The notes under the pieces are model-generated. The model ran no database searches and was not told the origin of the DNA. It saw only the letters and a list, made by a program, of their open reading frames with translations. Below are positions 6,181 to 11,635 of a DNA stretch of 11,635 nt, one piece after another. The translations under genes and the position numbers were made by a program. The DNA lies in contig UQKE01000059.1 in the NCBI GenBank assembly GCA_900541555.1, positions 1 through 11,635 on the forward strand, read 5' to 3'. This DNA is from an uncultured Porphyromonadaceae bacterium. GTDB lineage: Bacteria; Bacteroidota; Bacteroidia; Bacteroidales; Muribaculaceae. The stretch's first letter is position 1. Every line of letters starts with the position of its first letter.

Positions 6181-6269
6181 CGACTTACATTTTTGATAAG
6201 ATAAGCTGCATTTCGGTATAAGTTTTCGAACAAGTTCGAAACTTCTACACTCAATTTGCATTACCTTTG
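6181..6269 (+). repeat. Hairpin-promoter repeat, unit 3, ending in the prenyl-synthase -7 box
   Basis: This unit is more diverged but keeps the order: GATAAGATAAGCTGCATTTC, CGGTATAAG, stem-loop, CTTCTACACTC, then TACCTTTG (6262-6269), an exact TAnnTTTG -7 box. Its stem is AAGTTTtCGAAC (6220-6231) against GTTCGAAACTT (6234-6244). The bases differ from units 1 and 2, but there is again a bulge on the left arm and a 2-nt centre. Transcription would start near 6275 and serve the gene at 6314. The whole region 5945-6313 has no gene. Confidence 0.75.
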
Positions 6270-6313
6270 TCCCCGGACAAGTTGCATTTTGCCATTAAAA
6301 AATTGATGTGTTT

Positions 6314-7291
6314 ATGCGGAAATTGGAAGAATACCTGCGGATAGCCGAGGATGCTGTGTCCGGCGTGGTTTATCCGGCACGGCCGTCCGGCCTTTATGAA
6401 CCTATTGCGTATGGATTGTCGCATGGCGGAAAGCGATTGCGGCCTGTGTTGCTTTTGGCTTCATGCGATGCAGTGGGAGGCGATTGCATGGCAGCGTTGC
6501 GACAGGCTGTGGCGATAGAAATGTTTCATAATTTCACATTGCTGCACGACGACGTGATGGACAATGCCGATTTGCGCCGCGGCGTTCCGACGGTGTGCAG
6601 GAAATGGGACGACAATACGGCAATCCTTTCGGGCGACACCATGCTGACGATGGCAACCTGCATGGCGGCGGAAGGCGTTTCGCCGGAAAAGGCTGTTGGC
6701 GTGTTGCGCGTGTTTAGCGAAACGGCGATTGGCGTGTACGAAGGACAGCAATATGATATGGAATTTGAGCATCGGACGGATGTCGGTCTCGACGAGTATA
6801 TCGAAATGATTCGATTGAAGACGTCGGTGTTGCTTTCCGGCGCTTGCCGGATTGGGGCGATGATGGGCGATGCTTCGGAACGCGTTAGCAATGCTTTGGC
6901 GGAATATGCCGTGAATATCGGTTTGGCATTCCAGCTTCAAGACGATTGGTTGGACGTATATGGCGATCCGAAGGTGTTTGGCAAATCGATAGGCGGCGAT
7001 ATATTGAACGCCAAAAAGACCTATTTGCTTATTAAAGCGATGGAGCTGTCGAACGAGGCCGAAAAGGCGGAACTGGCAAAGTGGTTGGAAAATGCGGCGT
7101 GCGACCCGTCGGAAAAAATAGCTGCCGTGACAGCGATTTACGATCGTTTGCGAGTGGGCGACATGTGCCGGAATCAAGCCGAGGTGTATGCGGAAAAGTC
7201 GTATGATGCATTGCGCAGCGCGTCGCTTGGCAAAGATGCAGAAGCATTTTTTGAATCGTTTGGGGCGATGTTGCTAAAACGGGTAAAATAG
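6314..7291 (+). CDS. Trans-polyprenyl diphosphate synthase (isoprenoid chain elongation)
   Basis: The 325-residue product is an all-alpha prenyltransferase that condenses isopentenyl diphosphate with an allylic diphosphate. Both metal-binding motifs are present: DDVMD at 79-83, followed by LRRG, and DDWLD at 210-214, followed by VFGKSIGGDI. GGKRLRP at 38-44 forms the isopentenyl-diphosphate site. The first motif lacks the two-residue insertion of type II farnesyl synthases, and F74 lies five residues before it. That aromatic residue is typical of C20-type enzymes, so a short product such as geranylgeranyl diphosphate is suggested but not proved. ATG 6314 is preferred over an in-frame GTG at 6308; an ATG at 6306 is out of frame. 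The gene is driven from the hairpin-promoter repeats and coupled to the TatD gene 2 nt downstream. Confidence 0.92.
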   Translation: MRKLEEYLRIAEDAVSGVVYPARPSGLYEPIAYGLSHGGKRLRPVLLLASCDAVGGDCMAALRQAVAIEMFHNFTLLHDDVMDNADLRRGVPTVCRKWDDNTAILSGDTMLTMATCMAAEGVSPEKAVGVLRVFSETAIGVYEGQQYDMEFEHRTDVGLDEYIEMIRLKTSVLLSGACRIGAMMGDASERVSNALAEYAVNIGLAFQLQDDWLDVYGDPKVFGKSIGGDILNAKKTYLLIKAMELSNEAEKAELAKWLENAACDPSEKIAAVTAIYDRLRVGDMCRNQAEVYAEKSYDALRSASLGKDAEAFFESFGAMLLKRVK

Positions 7292-7293
7292 GA

Positions 7294-8064
7294 ATGATCG
7301 ATACGCATTCTCATATCTATTTGGAGGAATTCGACGAGGATCGGAGCGAAGTGGTGCAGCGTGCGCTGTCGGCAGGAGTTCGCCACATGGTTATGCCAAA
7401 CGTCGATATGAAAACATTTGATTCGATGGTGCAGACATGCCGGTCGTATCCTGCCTGCACGTCGATGGCAATGGGGTTGCACCCGACTTCGGTCGATGCG
7501 GGATTTCGCGAACAGCTTGCCGAAGTCGCTGCCGCTTTCGATCGGTATCCTTTTGTTGCCGTGGGAGAAGTTGGCATTGATTTGTATTGGGATAAGACTT
7601 TCGCGGCAGAGCAAATGGAAGCATTCGACACGCAATTGCATTGGGCAGAACGGCGAGGGCTGCCTGTGATCGTGCATTGCAGAGGCGGGCTCGATGCGAT
7701 CTTGTCTGTGTTTGAAGGATATGGCGGGGTGTTGCCGATGTGCGTATTCCATAGCTTTGGAGGGACAGTTGCCGACATCGATAGGATTAGGGCTTATGGC
7801 GATTTTTATTTTGGCATCAACGGGATTGTCACTTTTAAAAATTCGCATTTGTCGGAGGCGTTGGACCACATAGGAATTGAACGTATTCTTTTGGAGACAG
7901 ATTGCCCGTATCTGACGCCGGTGCCTTACCGCGGACGGCGGAATGAGAGCAGCTATGTCCCGTATGTGGCGGCAAAGGTTGCAGAAACGTTAGGCATTAC
8001 GATTGAAAAGGTGTCGGAAATCACGGATCGTAATGCTGAAATATTCTTTAAATCAAGGTTTTGA
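7294..8064 (+). CDS. TatD-family metal-dependent hydrolase (putative DNase)
   Basis: The 256-residue amidohydrolase-fold protein has the full TatD/YcfH metal set: THSH at 4-7 (H5, H7), E92 in VGEVGID, H128 in VIVHCRGG, H153 in VFHSFGG, and D203 in LLETDCPYLTPVPYRGRRNE (broken at 200-219). Length is standard. Family members are cytoplasmic 3'-5' exonucleases or DNA-repair nucleases; the exact substrate of this one is not readable from sequence. Its ATG lies 2 nt after the prenyl-synthase stop codon, so translation is probably coupled, though the two activities have no obvious link. A weak A/T-rich hairpin overlaps its stop codon. Confidence 0.93.
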   Translation: MIDTHSHIYLEEFDEDRSEVVQRALSAGVRHMVMPNVDMKTFDSMVQTCRSYPACTSMAMGLHPTSVDAGFREQLAEVAAAFDRYPFVAVGEVGIDLYWDKTFAAEQMEAFDTQLHWAERRGLPVIVHCRGGLDAILSVFEGYGGVLPMCVFHSFGGTVADIDRIRAYGDFYFGINGIVTFKNSHLSEALDHIGIERILLETDCPYLTPVPYRGRRNESSYVPYVAAKVAETLGITIEKVSEITDRNAEIFFKSRF

Positions 8065-8072
8065 TTTTTTTT
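8050..8072 (+). terminator. Possible weak terminator overlapping the TatD stop codon
   Basis: AAATCAA (8050-8056) pairs with TTGATTT (8061-8067) around GGTT, and five further T follow. The stem is A/T-rich and therefore weak. A second small hairpin, TTTGAA/TTCAAA, lies at 8082-8096. Position between two transcription units favours a terminator role. Confidence 0.4.
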
Positions 8073-8147
8073 GATTGCTGGTTTGAATGCTTCAAATCGC
8101 ATAAGTGCATTAATTTAAAATTTTAACAGAATTGTAATATTAAATAT

Positions 8148-8178
8148 TTTGTTTTTAGGGAAGAAAAGGCTAATTTCG
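8148..8178 (+). promoter_or_regulatory. Promoter of the lipoprotein/outer-membrane protein operon
   Basis: TTTG (8148-8151) and TAATTTCG (8171-8178, seven of eight positions of TAnnTTTG) are 19 bp apart. The predicted start of transcription near 8185 lies almost on a TTG codon at 8187 and about 20 nt before the ATG at 8205. This is the main reason for choosing the ATG as translation start. Confidence 0.7.
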
Positions 8179-8204
8179 CGGCCAAATTGAAGAGAATTAA
8201 AATT

Positions 8205-9932
8205 ATGTTACAACACAGTTTGCGTAGATGCGCAACGTTTGTAGCGACGGGTATTGTATTGATGTCGGCAGCTTCTTGCGATGAGGATTTCGACTTCGAT
8301 AATTTGAACACCGACATGACGCTCGGTGGCACTTTCACAATTCCTGTCGGGTCGACAGACACGTTGCGGCTGGAGAGAATGATTGAACTCTCCGAAGAGT
8401 TGAAGGTTGATGAATCCGGCGCTTATGCGCTTGAAACGGAAGGAAATTTAGACGTAAAAGCTGATGAAATTGAAAGCGTTACGGTGGACGACTTGTCGGC
8501 AGATCCGAAAGTCATTTATTTGTCGGCATCGAATGCGCCATCGTCGGGTTCGGGAGATTTTTTCATGTCGGAAGATATTTTGGACAAATTGCGCATTGAG
8601 TCGTCGACAGATATTCCGGAAGAAATTGTGTCGCTCTCCGTGGTGGATATCGAGCCGATATGGGCGAATTTGTCGTTTCGTTTGGAATTTCCGGATCAGG
8701 CAACGTTGCAGAAACTTCAAAATTTGCGTGTGCGGGGATTTGAATTGAAATTTCCAAAGGCGTTGATTTTCGCTCCCGGAATAGAAGGAATGGATTATTC
8801 GACCAATACGTTGCGATTGTCTCGTTGCGATTTTTCGGCCGACGGCACGTTGGATGTGCCGGTTTGCCTTTCCGGATTGAAGGATTTGCCTGCTATTGTC
8901 GATCATGTTTTGCATGTTGATGCCGATGTGCCTTGTTCCGGCGTGCTGGAAGCAGATGTGAAGGGTGGGACGGCAACGGAATTTGCCGATTTCCAATTGG
9001 TGATGAATTTTGAAGTTCCGGAATTTGAAATAGACAAAGTGCGCGGCATAATCGACACGGATATCGATATTGCAGAGAGCGAGGTGACGATGGGCAATTT
9101 GCCGGATTTGCTCACGGATGAAAATACTTCGATTAAGATTAATACGGTTTGCGTGGCGGTTGATATAGAAAATCCGATAGGCATCCCGTATGATGCTTCT
9201 CTTTTGATAAAAGCATTGGACGTGAACAGACAAGAAATCAACGAAGCAGTTGCAGTTTCATTGCCGGTGCCGGCTGCAACGGATTATGAAACGTCGTCGG
9301 TGTCTCATTTTTGGGTGACCAATTCGGAAACGCTGCAAGCGCCGGAGGGATATACGAAGATTTTAGTTCCGAATCTGACAAAACTTGTCGATCGGATTCC
9401 GCAAACGCTTCGAATCGTTCCGGCTGTGGACATCAACAATGGAGAAGAGCATTTCATTCAGTTGGGAAAACGCTATGAGGCGGATGCCACTTATACGGTC
9501 GACATGCCGTTTAATTTTGGAGAAGGTTCGCAGGTTGTTTACAGGGAGACAATCGACGGGCTTCAATCGGATCTTGCCGATGTGGCCGACAAACTGTCGG
9601 CAGCGGAAGTGGCGGCGGAAATATACAGCACAGTCCCGTTGCAACTACATGTGAAGGTGACGCCTTATGATTATGCGGGCAACGATTTGTCGGACGCTCT
9701 TGAATACACCAGAGAGCTGACGCTCGATCCGGGCACGGAATCGTCGCCAAGCCAGCAGAAAGAGATTGTATTGAAAGAAATTCGCGAGGGCGCATTGGCC
9801 GATTTGGACAAGATCGAATTGGTGATCGAAGGAAACACGCAGGGCGCGACGACAGTGCTTCGTCCCTCTCAATACGTATTGGTGAAGATGAAAGCCACAT
9901 TGAGCGGTGGCGTGTCTATCGATGAATTGTAG
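8205..9932 (+). CDS. Surface-type lipoprotein of unknown function
   Basis: I do not recognise a named family. From ATG 8205 the product is 575 residues. It has a basic, hydrophobic signal peptide and a lipobox SAASC, with the lipidated cysteine at 25. The cysteine is followed at once by DEDFDFDN, an acidic stretch like the lipoprotein export signals that send Bacteroidetes lipoproteins to the cell surface. The mature part is Asp/Glu-rich and looks beta-strand-rich, with no membrane segments or catalytic motifs that I can see; it ends LSGGVSIDEL. A TTG at 8187 would add six residues but lies on the predicted transcription start. The gene is 21 bp upstream of a DUF5723-like outer-membrane protein gene, probably one operon. 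A structural or partner role at the outer membrane is inference. Confidence 0.85.
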   Translation: MLQHSLRRCATFVATGIVLMSAASCDEDFDFDNLNTDMTLGGTFTIPVGSTDTLRLERMIELSEELKVDESGAYALETEGNLDVKADEIESVTVDDLSADPKVIYLSASNAPSSGSGDFFMSEDILDKLRIESSTDIPEEIVSLSVVDIEPIWANLSFRLEFPDQATLQKLQNLRVRGFELKFPKALIFAPGIEGMDYSTNTLRLSRCDFSADGTLDVPVCLSGLKDLPAIVDHVLHVDADVPCSGVLEADVKGGTATEFADFQLVMNFEVPEFEIDKVRGIIDTDIDIAESEVTMGNLPDLLTDENTSIKINTVCVAVDIENPIGIPYDASLLIKALDVNRQEINEAVAVSLPVPAATDYETSSVSHFWVTNSETLQAPEGYTKILVPNLTKLVDRIPQTLRIVPAVDINNGEEHFIQLGKRYEADATYTVDMPFNFGEGSQVVYRETIDGLQSDLADVADKLSAAEVAAEIYSTVPLQLHVKVTPYDYAGNDLSDALEYTRELTLDPGTESSPSQQKEIVLKEIREGALADLDKIELVIEGNTQGATTVLRPSQYVLVKMKATLSGGVSIDEL

Positions 9933-9953
9933 TACCCCAGAAACAGAATCAAA

Positions 9954-11336
9954 ATGAGATTAGCAAAATATATTTTAGCGATGGCAGCTTTGTCGATGTG
10001 TTTTGGCGCGGCTGCCCAATCCCCGCATTCCGGTTATTTTTTGGAAAATATTCCGAACCGTCATGAATTGAATCCTTCTTTGACACCGGATTTTAATTAT
10101 GCCAGTTTTCTTGGTTTGCCGTTGGGCGGCATGATGACCATAGGCCTTAACTCGAATGTCGGAGCTGAAACTTTCTTGTTTTCGCGCAATGACGAACTTG
10201 TCACAGGTTTGCACGAATCTGTTTCGAGCGAAGAGTTTCTTGGCAAATTGAAGAAAAACAATTATTTGGAAGCAAATCTTCGGTTGAATATATTGTCGTT
10301 CGGATTTAAGAAATGGGGCGGTTTCAATACGTTCAATTTGAATGTGCGTTCGACCACGGGTTTCAATTTGCCTCGTGAATTGTTTGAGTTCGCCAAAATC
10401 GGGCAAGAGGACGGAGCGCCTGCGTCTTACGATCTTAGCAGCATCGGGGTGTCGACGACGAACTACGTAGAATTTGCATTCGGACACTCTCGCCAAATCA
10501 CCGATAAATTGCGTGCCGGCGCGAAATTCAAATATTTGGCCGGTGTCGCAGCCGCAGATTTTTCGTTGGACCGGATGGATGTAAACATGTCGGGCGATCG
10601 TTGGAGCATTCGTGAATCAGGCCAATTGTTCACGACAAACGTTGTGGACATCATGTATAACCAAAATGGCGAAATAGACGATTTCGAATTGGATGCCGGA
10701 CGGCTTGGCGTTGCGGGCAATGGTATCGGTTTCGACTTCGGAGCTTCTTATCAACTGTTGGACAATTTGACGCTTTCTGCATCGCTCACGGATATTGGTT
10801 TTATCACATGGAAAGGATCGACAGCTACGGCTAATCCGGATGAGTTCATATTCGACGGCTTCCACCATATTGGCGCGGAAGACAATCCCGAAACAGGGGA
10901 GTCGGCATTAGATCAGGAAATGGACCAGTTGGAAGACGACTTGAAGGCTTTGGCGCGATTCAAGAATGAAGAGGATTCGCGCAGGACGCAATCGTTGACG
11001 ACCACATTGAATATAGGCGGCGAATATAGTATATTGAACCGTAAAATATCATTTGGCTTGTTGTCGTCGACCCGCATGACGTCGCCCAAAGTTTGGACGG
11101 AGTTGATGGCATCGGTGAATTTCCGTCCTGCCTCGTGGTTTCATGCCACGCTGAACGGATCGGTGTCGAATCTCGGGCAATCGGTGGGAGTTTTGCTTAA
11201 TTTCTGTCCGAAAGGATTCAACTTCTTTATCGGCTCGGACTATATTCCGTTGAAATATTCAAAGCAAGGAATTCCGGTCAGCACGGCGAAGTTGAATTTT
11301 GTCATGGGACTGACGTTCACGTTCAAGCACGGGTAA
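9954..11336 (+). CDS. DUF5723-like outer-membrane beta-barrel protein
   Basis: The 460-residue product has a signal peptide (MRLAKYILAMAALSMCFGAA, likely cut near AAQ at 22). The early segment YFLENIPNRHELNPSLTPDFNY and the following GLPLGGMMTIGLNSNVG match my memory of the DUF5723 family of Bacteroidetes. The rest alternates short beta-strands with loops: repeated NLNVRSTTGFN, GAKFKYLAGV, LTLSASLTDIGFI and a final KLNFVMGLTFTFKHG. This fits an outer-membrane barrel of the PorV/FadL-like type. An acidic, helical loop lies around residues 307-345. No function is established. It follows the lipoprotein gene by 21 bp, and a strong terminator lies 23 bp after its stop, so the pair ends here. Confidence 0.8.
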   Translation: MRLAKYILAMAALSMCFGAAAQSPHSGYFLENIPNRHELNPSLTPDFNYASFLGLPLGGMMTIGLNSNVGAETFLFSRNDELVTGLHESVSSEEFLGKLKKNNYLEANLRLNILSFGFKKWGGFNTFNLNVRSTTGFNLPRELFEFAKIGQEDGAPASYDLSSIGVSTTNYVEFAFGHSRQITDKLRAGAKFKYLAGVAAADFSLDRMDVNMSGDRWSIRESGQLFTTNVVDIMYNQNGEIDDFELDAGRLGVAGNGIGFDFGASYQLLDNLTLSASLTDIGFITWKGSTATANPDEFIFDGFHHIGAEDNPETGESALDQEMDQLEDDLKALARFKNEEDSRRTQSLTTTLNIGGEYSILNRKISFGLLSSTRMTSPKVWTELMASVNFRPASWFHATLNGSVSNLGQSVGVLLNFCPKGFNFFIGSDYIPLKYSKQGIPVSTAKLNFVMGLTFTFKHG

Positions 11337-11359
11337 GATTTGAAGTGCATAGAATAGCT

Positions 11360-11398
11360 GCGGCGCGACCTCAAAAAAGTCGCGCCGCCGGTTTTTTT
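11360..11398 (+). terminator. Intrinsic terminator of the lipoprotein/outer-membrane protein operon
   Basis: A perfect 10-bp stem GCGGCGCGAC/GTCGCGCCGC (11360-11369 with 11379-11388) with a 9-nt loop is followed by CGG and seven T. It lies 23 bp past the stop codon. Confidence 0.92.
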
Positions 11399-11410
11399 CG
11401 CGAATATGTG

Positions 11411-11518
11411 CTACTGTTGTCGGGAGATTGATTCGTGAATGATTTCGAGTGCTGCGTTGATGTCGTGAAGGTGCGTGTAGTTCAGCAGTTTGATATCACC
11501 TGCGTTGTTTTCTAACTT
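11411..11518 (-). pseudogene. Possible C-terminal gene remnant
   Basis: On the minus strand an open stretch of 35 codons ends in TAG and has no start codon; it is closed upstream by TGA. The translation, KLENNAGDIKLLNYTH followed by LHDINAALEIIHESISRQQ, reads like the amphipathic end of a real protein rather than random sequence. It may be the leftover tail of a lost gene. I could not assign a family. The rest of 11399-11560 shows nothing else. Confidence 0.25.
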
Positions 11519-11560
11519 TCATGTGGTTTGTGCAAATTTGAAGTGTGATTGCAAAATTGC

Positions 11561-11635
11561 ACATTTTAAATAAGATAGTCTGCGGTTCGGCATAAGAAAA
11601 ATGAATAAATTCTTTTTCTTCTGCACTCACCTTTC
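11561..11635 (+). repeat. Hairpin-promoter repeat, copy 4 (cut by window end)
   Basis: The copy aligns with unit 3: ATAAGATA, CTGCGGTTCGGCATAAG, a stem-loop, then CTTCTGCACTCACCTTTC. The stem is AAGAAAAAtGAAT (11594-11606) against ATTCTTTTTCTT (11609-11620), 12 bp with one left-arm bulge and a 2-nt centre. A -7 box and a gene would be expected just past the window end. Confidence 0.75.

Noticed and set aside
6031..6251. Tandem ~75-bp units as a CRISPR array
   Set aside because: Units abut without unique spacers, differ among themselves, and no cas gene is in the window.
6079..6261. 60-codon minus-strand frame, and a longer one through 5403-6254, with repeated SSAEQSSTLEIVMPRRIL
   Set aside because: The repeated peptide comes from the tandem hairpin-promoter units; the longer frame is antisense to itself only in repeats and overlaps rnz out of frame.

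Overview
The window looks like chromosomal DNA from the phylum Bacteroidota, most likely order Bacteroidales; a Muribaculaceae-like gut lineage is a guess. Four things support this. The promoters fit the Bacteroides-type pattern (-33 TTTG, 19-21 nt, -7 TAnnTTTG). Genes lack Shine-Dalgarno sequences. There is a lipoprotein with acidic residues straight after the lipobox cysteine. A DUF5723-like outer-membrane protein and a secreted protein with a sorting-type C-terminus are also present.

Layout. Positions 1-526 are a repeat-rich intergenic stretch and then the promoter and long leader of a 723-residue secreted multidomain protein (527-2698, +), which ends in a strong terminator. Positions 2699-3264 hold no gene but are packed with repeats: GC-rich double-hairpin elements, heptamer arrays, and sequence matching the left flank in inverted orientation, so the secreted-protein gene sits between long inverted repeats. 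A minus-strand block follows: an EamA/DMT transporter (3265-4158), a terminator, ribosomal proteins L27 (rpmA) and L21 (rplU) with a leader hairpin, and ribonuclease Z (rnz, 5039-5944). The divergent region 5945-6313 carries the rnz promoter and three tandem ~75-bp hairpin-promoter repeats in front of a polyprenyl synthetase gene, which is coupled to a TatD-family hydrolase gene (2-nt gap). Next is a likely two-gene operon of a surface-type lipoprotein (8205-9932) and a DUF5723-like outer-membrane protein (9954-11336), with its own promoter and terminator. The window ends in a possible gene remnant and a fourth, cut-off copy of the hairpin-promoter element.

The protein-coding content is mostly ordinary housekeeping and envelope genes. 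The unusual material is between the genes. Two repeat families show compensatory base changes between copies, so a stem-loop shape seems to be kept while the sequence changes. One family ends in a promoter -7 box and is stacked three times before the prenyl-synthase gene. The lipoprotein/outer-membrane protein pair is the best candidate here for an undescribed protein system.
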